This document shows positions 25,305 to 32,474 of a stretch of DNA of 64,000 nucleotides, piece after piece; positions within the stretch are counted from its first letter, which is position 1; the number at the start of each line of letters is the position of its first letter. The position numbers and the translations under genes are program-made. The notes under the pieces are model-generated. The model made no database searches. It was not told where the DNA came from and was given only the letters and a program-made list of their open reading frames with translations. This DNA comes from Sinomonas notoginsengisoli (lineage in GTDB: Bacteria; Actinomycetota; Actinomycetes; Actinomycetales; Micrococcaceae): NCBI RefSeq assembly GCF_021554725.1, contig NZ_JAIZDP010000001.1, positions 1,140,656 to 1,204,655 on the forward strand. Direction: 5' to 3'.

Positions 25305-26093
25305 TCATGCGGGGTCGAGGCGCCCGTCAGAACCGGCCTGGCGGGTTTCGAGCGCCTCCCTGATCCTCCGTGCGACCTCGTCAGCCGCCGCGGAGCGGGG
25401 GAAGACCGCGACCACGAGATCCTCCGGCGCTCCACCCGCATCTCCGGCAGCACCTCCGCGCGGGATGGGCAGGACGGCCGAGGCGACGGGGCCGGCGTCG
25501 TACGCTGCCCCGGCCTCCGGCGCCGCTGCACCCTCTGCAGCCACGCCGTAGAGCCGGCGCACGGCGTCGAGCTCGGTGTGGAGGCGCGCGGCATCGAACC
25601 CTGCCTCGCCGCGCATGAGGCCGCGGAGGCAGTAGTTGTGCGTAGCGATCACCGTCGAGGCGAAGCGGACCGCGTCGAGTGCGGCGATCCCCGGGACAGC
25701 GTTCCGCAGGTAGCGCTGGAACAGCCGCTCGTAGCGGAAGGTGGTGACCAGCTCCTTGTCCCGAAGGCTCGAGACCTCATTGACCACGCGGTAGCGCAGC
25801 TGTGCTAGATCGCCGAGCGAGGCGAAATGTGCGAACACCAGCTCCGCCGCCCGGCACACGGCACCCCAGGGATCCCGGTGGGGCTCAGACAGGAAGTCCC
25901 GGGCCTGCTCCAAGAGGGTGTCGTGGTCCGCGAACACGACGTCCTCCTTGGACCGGAACTGCCGGAAGAACGTGCTGCGCGAAAGGCCGGCGGCCGCCGC
26001 GATCTGGTCCGCACTCGTGGCCTCATAGCCGTTCTCGGCATAGAGCCGCACCGCCACGGCCGCCACGTCGATGCGATGGCGCGCCTCGCTCAC
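25305..26093 (-). CDS. TetR family regulator of the acyl-CoA operon
   Basis: A 262-residue regulator. The N-terminal helix-turn-helix is clear (ARLYAENGYEATSADQIAAAAGLSRSTFFRQFRSKEDVVF, residues about 12-52); the rest should be the ligand domain. The C-terminal 60 residues are Ala/Gly/Pro-rich and longer than usual for TetR proteins. It is the first regulator upstream of the acyl-CoA catabolic genes on the same strand, and the palindrome at 25270-25286 is the likely binding site. The ligand is probably an acyl-CoA, by analogy with FadR/PaaR-type TetR proteins. The start overlaps the murB stop by 4 bp. Confidence 0.93.
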   Translation of the reverse strand: MSEARHRIDVAAVAVRLYAENGYEATSADQIAAAAGLSRSTFFRQFRSKEDVVFADHDTLLEQARDFLSEPHRDPWGAVCRAAELVFAHFASLGDLAQLRYRVVNEVSSLRDKELVTTFRYERLFQRYLRNAVPGIAALDAVRFASTVIATHNYCLRGLMRGEAGFDAARLHTELDAVRRLYGVAAEGAAAPEAGAAYDAGPVASAVLPIPRGGAAGDAGGAPEDLVVAVFPRSAAADEVARRIREALETRQAGSDGRLDPA

Positions 26094-27154
26094 AGCTCCA
26101 GCCCGATCAGGAGCGGTTCGTTATGCAGCTCGATCCCGAACCGTGCGCGGACACCGTCCCGCACCTCGCGGGCAAGCGCCATCAGGTCCTTGGCAGTCGC
26201 CTCCCCGCGGTTGGTGAGGGCGAGCGTGTGCTTCGTGGACAGGGACGCCCGGCCGCCCGTCACGCTGTCCGGTTCGAGGCCGTAGCCCTTGGGGAAGCCC
26301 GCGTGCTCGATGAGCCACGCCGCGGATGTCTTCACGGATCCCTCTCCCGCCGGATAGCGGGGCGCGCCTTCGGGGAGGGACGCCGCGGTGGCCTCGTCCA
26401 GAATCGGGTTGGTGAAGAACGAACCCGTCGAGTAGGTGTCCCTGTCCCCCGCATCCAGGACCATGCCCTTCGAGCCGCGCAGCCGCAGGACCTCGCGGCG
26501 CACGTCGGTCGCATAGGCGCGCTGGCCCTGCTCGACCCCGAGGGCACGGGCCAGCTCTGCGTAGCGGATCGGGGCGCCCATGCGCCCGAGTGCGAGCTGG
26601 AACTCGACGGTGAGGACCACGTACCGGGGCGAGCCGTTGACCGTGGTCCGCTTGAGGAGCGAGTCGCGGTAGGCGAACGCCAGCTCGGACGGCACGAACG
26701 TCTTCACAGCGCCCGCCTCGCGGTCCCACGTGCGGACCTGCCAGATCGTCTGGGAGACGTCCTGGCCATAGGCGCCGACGTTCTGCACCGGGGTGGCTCC
26801 CGTAGAGCCCGGGATGCCGGAGAGTGCCTCGACCCCGCTCCACGCGTGGTGCACGGCGTGGTCCACGAACTCGTCCCATGGGTGGCCCGCCTGGACCTGC
26901 ACAGACACGCCGCCGCACGAGTCGGCGGAGTTCACCGCGAGGCCCTCTGAGGCGATCTTCAGGACGGTGCCGGGGTAGCCGTCGTCCGAGATGACGAGGT
27001 TCGAGCCGCCGGCCATGATGAGGAGCGGCTCGCCCGCGGCGTCCGCCGTGCGCACCGCGTCGATGATCTCGGCCTCGGTGCGGGCCTCCTCGAAGCGCGC
27101 GGCGGGACCGCCCACGGCGGAGGTGGTCAGGGACGACAGGATGGTCTGGCTCAC
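26090..27154 (-). CDS. murB: UDP-N-acetylmuramate dehydrogenase MurB
   Basis: A 354-residue type I MurB, the FAD/NADPH enzyme that makes UDP-MurNAc for peptidoglycan. FAD-binding blocks are LIMAGGSNLVISDDGYPG and SGIPGSTGATPVQNVGAYGQD. The catalytic serine lies in YSTGSFFTNPIL, and the C-terminal Glu region is LHNEPLLIG. The GTG start has TAAGCT exactly 6 nt upstream (27161-27166), another leaderless candidate. It lies downstream of hadB with a 77-bp gap. Coupling to tetR through the 4-bp overlap is incidental in function but means tetR is transcribed with a cell-wall gene. Confidence 0.96.
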   Translation of the reverse strand: MSQTILSSLTTSAVGGPAARFEEARTEAEIIDAVRTADAAGEPLLIMAGGSNLVISDDGYPGTVLKIASEGLAVNSADSCGGVSVQVQAGHPWDEFVDHAVHHAWSGVEALSGIPGSTGATPVQNVGAYGQDVSQTIWQVRTWDREAGAVKTFVPSELAFAYRDSLLKRTTVNGSPRYVVLTVEFQLALGRMGAPIRYAELARALGVEQGQRAYATDVRREVLRLRGSKGMVLDAGDRDTYSTGSFFTNPILDEATAASLPEGAPRYPAGEGSVKTSAAWLIEHAGFPKGYGLEPDSVTGGRASLSTKHTLALTNRGEATAKDLMALAREVRDGVRARFGIELHNEPLLIGLEL

Positions 27155-27231
27155 CCGTCAAGCTTAGGCCGTGCTGGATGCCGCCCTACTCCGGGGGTAC
27201 GGGCGGGGCGGCGAGCCGGCCACCCGTACCC

Positions 27232-27690
27232 TCAGGCGAGGCGGACGACCGCCTGCGCCTTGGTCAGGACGCGCTGGCCGGCGTTGGTGACCGTGAGGTC
27301 GATGCGGGCCGTGCGGGCCTCGGGGTCGAGGGCGCCGACGGTTCCGACCACTTCGAGGACGGCCCCCGGCTCGTTGGTGCCGGTTGTGTCAACGACAGGA
27401 ACTGGCTTGGTGAAGCGCGTCTGGTAGTCGAGGACAGCGCCCGGATCACCGGCCCAGTCGGTCACGAGCTGGACTGCAGCGCCCATGGTGAACATGCCAT
27501 GGGCAATCACGCCGGGGAGCTCGACGGCGGTGGCGAATTCGTTGTTCCAGTGGATCGGGTTGAAGTCCCCCGACGCTCCGGCGTACTCGACGAGGTCAGA
27601 GCGCGTGACGGCGATCTCACGCCGGCCGATCTCGAGGCCCTTCTCGAGCTGGTCGAATACGGGCATGACGGCGGTGGCTTTCTCTGTCAC
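27232..27690 (-). CDS. MaoC family dehydratase (HadB-like)
   Basis: A 152-residue single hot-dog protein. YAGASGDFNPIHWNNEFA matches the R-specific hydratase 2 motif, whose Asp and His are catalytic, so this should be the active subunit of a 3-hydroxyacyl thioester dehydratase. Together with the non-catalytic partner upstream it forms a HadAB-type heterodimer, used in type II fatty-acid synthesis in mycobacteria. The start overlaps the partner's stop by 4 bp. Association with murB is a recurring actinobacterial arrangement. Confidence 0.93.
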   Translation of the reverse strand: MTEKATAVMPVFDQLEKGLEIGRREIAVTRSDLVEYAGASGDFNPIHWNNEFATAVELPGVIAHGMFTMGAAVQLVTDWAGDPGAVLDYQTRFTKPVPVVDTTGTNEPGAVLEVVGTVGALDPEARTARIDLTVTNAGQRVLTKAQAVVRLA

Positions 27691-28136
27691 TGGCCCTCTC
27701 CCCTCACGAGGATCGACGAGATGGTCGTCGCGACCTTCTCCCCGCCCTCCGCTGAAATCTCTGCGCGCGTCGTGATCATCGCCCCGCCTCCCATCGCGCG
27801 GACCTGGTCCACGTGGAGCTCTGCGCTGAGGCGGTCCCCGGCCACGATGGGCCGGTGGTGCGTGAAGCGCTGCTCGGCATGGACCACGCGCGAGAAGTCG
27901 ATGCCCGATTCCGGGTCCGCGATCAGCTGGGCGTCGGCCCGCTGCGCGACGATGATCGCAAACGTCGGAGGCGCCACGAGATCGTCATGCCCGAGGGCGC
28001 GCGCAGCATCGAGCTCGTAATGGGCGGGATGCTCGGCCTTGACGGCGCGGGCGAACTCGCGGATCTTCTCGCGGGCGACGTCGTACGCCTCGGCGGGCGG
28101 GTAGGTGCGGCCTTGGAGGTCGGGGTTGATGGCCAT
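27687..28136 (-). CDS. MaoC N-terminal-type dehydratase subunit (HadA-like)
   Basis: A 149-residue hot-dog protein resembling the FAS1-type dehydratase N-terminal domain: GRTYPPAEAYDVAREKIREFARAV at the N-terminus, APPTFAIIVAQRAD, and HAEQRFTHHRPIVAGDRL. It lacks the catalytic hydratase 2 motif present in the neighbouring HadB-like protein, consistent with a structural or substrate-binding role in a heterodimer. ATG 28136 has TAGGCT 6 nt upstream (28143-28148) and no Shine-Dalgarno, fitting leaderless transcription. It heads the hadA-hadB gene pair. Confidence 0.92.
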   Translation of the reverse strand: MAINPDLQGRTYPPAEAYDVAREKIREFARAVKAEHPAHYELDAARALGHDDLVAPPTFAIIVAQRADAQLIADPESGIDFSRVVHAEQRFTHHRPIVAGDRLSAELHVDQVRAMGGGAMITTRAEISAEGGEKVATTISSILVRGEGQ

Positions 28137-28229
28137 GGGGAAAGCCTATCGGGTGGCCTGGACGCCAGCGGCTGCCTGGCGCTCCCGAGCGTGGCGGCGT
28201 GCGCTGGACTCCCCGTGCCCATCAATTCG

Positions 28230-28261
28230 CGATATGATGGATTGATCAATCCATCATATCG
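28230..28261. promoter_or_regulatory. 32-bp perfect palindrome, ArsR operator
   Basis: A fully symmetric 2 x 16-bp dyad whose half-site is CGATATGATGGATTGA. It ends 22 bp before the arsR ATG and contains TATGAT, usable as a -10. Its AT-richness stands out from the surroundings. It is the likely autoregulatory site of the following ArsR protein. Confidence 0.8.
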
Positions 28262-28283
28262 GTACGTGTTCCTGGAGTCCCCC

Positions 28284-28688
28284 ATGTTCAGCGACAGCAG
28301 TGCGCCCCTCTACGAGATCAAGGCAAACCTGTTCAAGGGCCTTGCCCATCCGGCGCGCGTCCGCATCCTCGAGATCCTCGCCGAGTCCCCAGACCAGTCG
28401 TGCCCGGTGAGCGAGCTCCTCGAGGGAACCGGGCTCGAGGCCTCCCACCTCTCACAGCACCTCGCCACGCTGCGCCGGCACCGCGTCGTCACGAGCGTCC
28501 GCTCGGCCAACACCGTGACCTACTCGCTCGCGAACCCGAAGATCGCCGAGCTCCTCGCCATCGCGCGGACGTTCCTCCTCGACACCCTCACGGATACGCG
28601 CAAGCAGCTCGAAGCCGCCTCGGCTTTGCCCCCAGCGGGTGCGGCGGCCTCGGCCCACGCCTCGGCACACGACGGCGCCGCCCGGTGA
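28284..28688 (+). CDS. ArsR family winged-helix repressor
   Basis: A 134-residue repressor. The winged helix spans residues about 8-90: LFKGLAHPARVRILEILAE, the recognition helix in LEASHLSQHLATLRRHRVV, and the wing VRSANTVTYSLANP. No CxC or ELCVCDL metal motif is present; the only Cys (DQSCPVSELLEG) is just before helix 3, so metal sensing is doubtful and a thiol or redox signal is possible. The Ala/His tail is probably disordered. The gene is preceded by a 32-bp perfect palindrome and its stop overlaps the SulP start (GTGA), so it most likely controls its own operon with the transporter. Confidence 0.93.
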   Translation: MFSDSSAPLYEIKANLFKGLAHPARVRILEILAESPDQSCPVSELLEGTGLEASHLSQHLATLRRHRVVTSVRSANTVTYSLANPKIAELLAIARTFLLDTLTDTRKQLEAASALPPAGAAASAHASAHDGAAR

Positions 28689-30397
28689 GCGCCCTCGGCT
28701 CGCCGCGTGAGGCGCTCACCCCCCGCGGCAGGATGGCCCGAGGCCGTGAGGCCGCCATGGCCCTCCTCCCCCACAGGTCCGACTACGCCTCGCTGTCCCG
28801 GACCTGGCGAGGCGACCTCCTCGCGGGCCTCACCGTCGGCATCGTTGCGCTCCCCCTCGCTCTCGCGTTCGGCGTGAGCTCGGGAGTGGGAGCGGAGGCC
28901 GGCCTCGTCACCGCGATCGTGGCGGGCCTCGTCGCAGCAGTCTTCGGCGGCTCCCACGTCCAGGTATCGGGACCCACCGGCGCCATGGTCGTGGTCCTCG
29001 CGCCGATCGTCGCCTCGCACGGCGTGGGGGCCGTCGCGCTGCTGTCCGTCATGGCCGGCCTCCTCCTCGTGGTCCTGGGCGCGTCCCGCCTCGGCAGGGC
29101 CGTCGCCTACATCCCCTGGCCCGTGGTGGAGGGGTTCACGCTAGGGATCGGCGTCATCATCTTCCTCCAGCAGGTCCCGCTCGCGGTGTCCTCGCACGTC
29201 GCGCCGGGCCAGAACACCGCCATCGCCGCGGCGGAGGCGATCGGCACGGCGCCGTGGCCGCGCGCCCTGGCGGGCATCGGCGTCGTCGTGCTCGTCGCGG
29301 CGGTGACGCTCCTCGTACCGCGGATCCACCGCGCACTGCCCGCGAGCCTCATGGCAGTCCTCGTCGCGACGCTCGGCGCCGGGTTCCTGGGCCTCGATGT
29401 CGAGCGGATCGGCGAGCTGCCCACCTCCCTCCCGGCCCCCGCCGTGCCCGGCATGGGCTTCACCGACCTGCCCGCCCTGGCGGGCCCCGCCCTGGCCATC
29501 GCCGCACTCGCCGCCATCGAGTCGCTGCTCTCGGCGCGCGTGGCCTCGGGGCTCAGCGGACCCGACGGCCGCACGACCGGCCCGTACAACCCCGACCGCG
29601 AGCTCATGGGCCAGGGCCTCGCCTCGCTCGCGGCGGGGCTGTTCGGCGGGATGCCCGCCACAGGTGCCATCGCCCGGACGGCGGTCAACGTCCGGTCGGG
29701 CGGCCGTTCGCGAGCAGCCGCGATCGTGCACGCGCTCGTGCTGCTCGGCGTGGTCTACCTCGCGGCCCCGCTCGTGGCCCAGATCCCGCTCGCGGCCCTC
29801 GCGGGCGTCCTCATGGTCACGGCAGGGCGCGTGGTGTCGATCCGGACGGCGCGCCGCATCCTCGGCTCGACCCGGCAGGACGCCGTGGCATTCGTGCTCA
29901 CCGCCGTCATCACCGTCTCGTTCGATCTCATCGTGGCGATCCAGATCGGCCTAGTCGCTGCGGCCCTGCTCACGCTGCGCCAATTCGCCAAGCTCGGCGG
30001 TGTGCGGCGGGAGGCGATCGCCGGACGCGCCCACGACGGCGACGAGCACATCGCCGTGTTCCGCCTCGACGGGCTCATGTTCTTCGGGGCCGCGGAGCGG
30101 ATCCTGCACGAGCTGGCCGCGGTCCAGGGTGTCGAGGTCGTGATCCTGCGGCTGTCCCAGCTGCGCTACCTCGACGCGACGGGCGCACAGACCCTCGTCG
30201 AGGTCATCCGGACACTCGAGGCCCGCGGAGTCACCGTGCTCCTCAAGGGCGTACAGGATCAGCACCTCGATCTCGTACGACGCGTGGGCGTCATCGCCGA
30301 GCTCCGGCACCACAGGCACCTCTTCGACTCGCTCGATGCTGCGGTCGAGCATGCGCGCAGCCACGTGCGGCGTGCCCGGCAGGCGACCCCCGCCTGA
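28685..30397 (+). CDS. SulP family anion transporter
   Basis: A 570-residue transporter with about 11-12 helices (residues about 45-420) and a C-terminal STAS domain (about 445-560: FRLDGLMFFGAAERI, LRYLDATGAQTL). AGLTVGIVALPLALAFGVSSG is the SulP signature near the first helices. SulP proteins carry sulfate, bicarbonate or dicarboxylates; the substrate cannot be read here. GTG 28685 overlaps the arsR stop; an internal ATG at 28756 (MALLPHRSDYASL) is close to where family similarity starts. ArsR/SulP pairs recur in actinobacteria, which suggests the transport is inducible. A bidirectional hairpin follows. Confidence 0.93.
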   Translation: MSALGSPREALTPRGRMARGREAAMALLPHRSDYASLSRTWRGDLLAGLTVGIVALPLALAFGVSSGVGAEAGLVTAIVAGLVAAVFGGSHVQVSGPTGAMVVVLAPIVASHGVGAVALLSVMAGLLLVVLGASRLGRAVAYIPWPVVEGFTLGIGVIIFLQQVPLAVSSHVAPGQNTAIAAAEAIGTAPWPRALAGIGVVVLVAAVTLLVPRIHRALPASLMAVLVATLGAGFLGLDVERIGELPTSLPAPAVPGMGFTDLPALAGPALAIAALAAIESLLSARVASGLSGPDGRTTGPYNPDRELMGQGLASLAAGLFGGMPATGAIARTAVNVRSGGRSRAAAIVHALVLLGVVYLAAPLVAQIPLAALAGVLMVTAGRVVSIRTARRILGSTRQDAVAFVLTAVITVSFDLIVAIQIGLVAAALLTLRQFAKLGGVRREAIAGRAHDGDEHIAVFRLDGLMFFGAAERILHELAAVQGVEVVILRLSQLRYLDATGAQTLVEVIRTLEARGVTVLLKGVQDQHLDLVRRVGVIAELRHHRHLFDSLDAAVEHARSHVRRARQATPA

Positions 30398-30407
30398 GGT
30401 GACGCCG

Positions 30408-30437
30408 CGCACGACGGCGCGTGGTCGCCGTCGTGCG
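30408..30437. terminator. Bidirectional hairpin terminator
   Basis: GCACGACGGCG (30409-30419), a 6-nt loop and the exact complement (30426-30436), extended by one pair each side. It sits between the convergent sulP and small membrane gene stops. The same 9-bp core hairpin recurs inside dnaE2 at 48751-48774. Confidence 0.7.
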
Positions 30438-30439
30438 TG

Positions 30440-30664
30440 TCAGCGCCGGGCGCGGCGCTTGGCATCACGGATGCGGACGCCGAGTCCCAGGAGGTGCGTC
30501 AGGAGGCCGATGCCGATGATGGCAATCGAGGCGTACGTCAGCCACATGATATGGCCGAGATTGCCGACGAGGCTGGCGATGATCCCGACACCGAGGAAGG
30601 CCATGCCCGTGAGCACGATCTTCTTGTAGAGGGGAGAGGCGGTCTCCCAGGAGTCGTTCGGCAC
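30440..30664 (-). CDS. Small two-helix membrane protein
   Basis: A 74-residue protein (GTG start, MPNDSWETASPLYKK) with two hydrophobic helices at about residues 16-36 and 40-60 and a strongly basic tail (RIRDAKRRARR). It begins 5 bp after the CitE-like stop on the same strand, so it is almost certainly co-transcribed. Similar small proteins downstream of CitE-like genes occur in Arthrobacter-type genomes, but no function is known to me. The frame remains open upstream into the CitE gene, but only this part has coding character on this strand. Confidence 0.72.
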   Translation of the reverse strand: MPNDSWETASPLYKKIVLTGMAFLGVGIIASLVGNLGHIMWLTYASIAIIGIGLLTHLLGLGVRIRDAKRRARR

Positions 30665-30669
30665 GAGGG

Positions 30670-31557
30670 TCAGATCGCCGGCCGGACGCCGAAGGCGGTG
30701 GCGAGCTTCATGATCTTCTCGGCGCGGCCCAGGCGCGGCAGATCGGACCCGTCGCGGATCACGCGGCCGTTCGCCTCGAAGTCGCGCATGAAGTCGGAGG
30801 CCCAGGCCACATCGCTCGGCGTCGGGGAGATGACCTCGTTGATGACCGTGGTCTGGTCGATGGCCAGGCACAGCTTGCCCGTCATGCCCATCATCACCGT
30901 GATCGCGCTCTGCTCCCGCAGGATGGGGTGGTTGGTGCCCACGGTCGGGCCGTCGATCGGCCCGGGGAGATTGCCCACTCGTGAGGCCACGACCAGCTTC
31001 GCCCTCGGGTAGGCCATGGCCTCGGGGGTGGCGGCCATGCCCGTGTCGCGGCGGAAGTCGCCCGACCCGAACGCCAGGCGGAACGCACCCTGGGCCTTGG
31101 CGATGTGGTTGGCCTCCTCGATGCCCACGGCGGACTCGACGAGCGGGATCACCGGGGTCTTTCCGTCCATGCGGTGGAAGCTCTCGGTCACCTGGTCGGC
31201 AGACTCGGTCTTGGCGAGCACCACACCGAGGAGGCCGGGAGTGCCGCGGAGGCCGGCAAGGTCATCGGCCCAGAATGGGCTCGTGGCATCGTTCACGCGC
31301 ACCCACGCGCTTCCGCCGGAGGCGAGCCAGCGGGACACATTCTCGCGCGCCTCGTCCTTGTGTGACGGATCGACCGCGTCCTCGATGTCGAGGATGACAG
31401 CGTCCGCACGCGAGACGGCGGATTCGTCGAAGAGCTCCGTCTTCATCGCGTTGACCAGGAGCCACGAGCGGGCGATCTCAGGGCTGATCACGCGGACCGT
31501 GCGTGCGGGGAGATCCTCGCTGGCCGGGCGAGTCGGATCGGCGGCAGTTGACGTCAT
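30670..31557 (-). CDS. HpcH/HpaI (CitE-like) CoA ester lyase
   Basis: A 295-residue TIM-barrel enzyme of the CitE-like family. Metal-binding acids are in VILDIEDAVDPSHKDEAR and PVIPLVESAVGIEEANHI; FRLAFGSGDFRRDTG is the family's third block. No citF or citD is nearby, so it is a stand-alone lyase/thioesterase type (such as malyl-, citramalyl- or methylmalyl-CoA lyase), and the substrate is not predictable. ATG 31557 is chosen because TACGGT lies 6 nt before it and the preceding codons look non-coding. Confidence 0.9.
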   Translation of the reverse strand: MTSTAADPTRPASEDLPARTVRVISPEIARSWLLVNAMKTELFDESAVSRADAVILDIEDAVDPSHKDEARENVSRWLASGGSAWVRVNDATSPFWADDLAGLRGTPGLLGVVLAKTESADQVTESFHRMDGKTPVIPLVESAVGIEEANHIAKAQGAFRLAFGSGDFRRDTGMAATPEAMAYPRAKLVVASRVGNLPGPIDGPTVGTNHPILREQSAITVMMGMTGKLCLAIDQTTVINEVISPTPSDVAWASDFMRDFEANGRVIRDGSDLPRLGRAEKIMKLATAFGVRPAI

Positions 31558-31641
31558 GGATCCACCGTATCGCCGCGGGGCCTTCGCTCGCACATCGGCC
31601 AGGCCGGGCCGTTGCCCCTCGTCAGAGTGCGGCTGCCTTTG

Positions 31642-31812
31642 TCAGAAGGTGCCGATGGCGTAGCGGCTGTCCCATCCGCCGCAGGCCTCCCACCAGCGGA
31701 TGCCCGCGGGCAGCCCCGGCGACGCCGCTCGCTTCGGTGTAGATGCCGGCACTTCAGCCGTGGCCACGCCCCCGGCCGTCGTCACGGCAACGGAATCATC
31801 CTGCTCGGCCAT
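31642..31812 (-). CDS. 56-residue unknown protein with an aromatic, Cys-containing tail
   Basis: A short frame with good support. AGGAG lies 7 nt before the ATG, a TTGACA box lies upstream (31896-31901), and about 80 percent of codons end in G or C, like the neighbours. The first 35 residues are acidic to neutral and Ala/Thr/Pro-rich; the last 20 are strikingly different, GIRWWEACGGWDSRYAIGTF, with three Trp, one Cys, Tyr and a terminal Phe. There is no signal peptide or TM segment. A leader-plus-core layout is conceivable, but no peptide-modifying enzyme is adjacent. It stands between the FMN-binding protein and the CitE-like gene, all on the minus strand. Confidence 0.6.
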   Translation of the reverse strand: MAEQDDSVAVTTAGGVATAEVPASTPKRAASPGLPAGIRWWEACGGWDSRYAIGTF

Positions 31813-31872
31813 CTGACTCTCCTGACGAAGGTCCTGTCGAAGAATCGGGCTCCCAGCCAGCTCGATGAATCC

Positions 31873-31901
31873 AGTTCACAGCGCCAGAGTTTTTATGTCA
31901 A
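31873..31901 (-). promoter_or_regulatory. Promoter candidate for the 56-residue protein
   Basis: TTGACA at 31896-31901 (minus strand) and TGAACT at 31873-31878, 17 bp apart, in an unusually AT-rich 60-bp patch that also contains the 10-bp palindrome TTTTATAAAA. The predicted leader is about 50 nt and includes the AGGAG ribosome site. Confidence 0.5.
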
Positions 31902-31947
31902 ACGATTTTATAAAACCATCGCGGCCTCAGCCGGCGCGCGCAACCTA

Positions 31948-32391
31948 CTAGGCGAGGTAGACGCGCCGACCGGAGAGATGGTCGGGGCGGATCCGGACAA
32001 ACCGGTCCCGCACTCCCCCGGCCCACGGCTCGTTGACCATCCGGCCGAAGAGCTCGGTCAGCTCTTCCGCGTCCTCGACCGCCTCGGCGCTGCCGCTCAC
32101 GAGCACGGACCACCCGGCCTGCACCGAGGGCTGGGTGGCGTCGACCTGAAGGGCAATCCCGTCCTGGGGCAGGCTTCGCGCCACGGTTCCCTCCTGCGAG
32201 GTGCGGAAATGGATGGCCCCCGCGTACACGAGGTACCCCACGGGATAGATCGCAATCCGGCCCTCATGGACAAAAGCGAAGCGGCCTACGCCCGAGGAGC
32301 CGAGCAGAGACCAGCACTGCTCGGCATCCAGCTCGTAGTCCTCGTGGCGGGCCTCATGCCCGTAACGGAAGCTTGAGTTGACCTCAGACAT
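31948..32391 (-). CDS. Pyridoxamine 5'-phosphate oxidase-like (split-barrel flavin) protein
   Basis: A 147-residue split beta-barrel protein. SSGVGRFAFVHEGRIAIYPVGYLVYAGAIHFRTSQEG is the FMN/F420-binding region typical of PNPOx-like proteins of unknown substrate, and WSVLVSGSAEAVED is the next barrel strand pair. These proteins bind FMN, F420 or heme and are often stress-induced in actinobacteria. GGAGG sits 5 bp before the ATG. Upstream is the minus-strand alpha-glucosidase; downstream is the small 56-residue gene. Confidence 0.9.
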   Translation of the reverse strand: MSEVNSSFRYGHEARHEDYELDAEQCWSLLGSSGVGRFAFVHEGRIAIYPVGYLVYAGAIHFRTSQEGTVARSLPQDGIALQVDATQPSVQAGWSVLVSGSAEAVEDAEELTELFGRMVNEPWAGGVRDRFVRIRPDHLSGRRVYLA

Positions 32392-32474
32392 GGTCCCTCC
32401 AGACGTGGTCTCACCCCCAAACTATCGATGCCCGGCACGAGACGGAAGACCGCCCCTTCCTGTGACGCTCCGCG

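Noticed and set aside
31642..31812. Lasso peptide or lanthipeptide precursor
   Set aside because: The tail is suggestive, but ring-position acids and Ser/Thr-Cys patterns do not fit and no maturation enzymes are adjacent; kept only as an unknown small gene.
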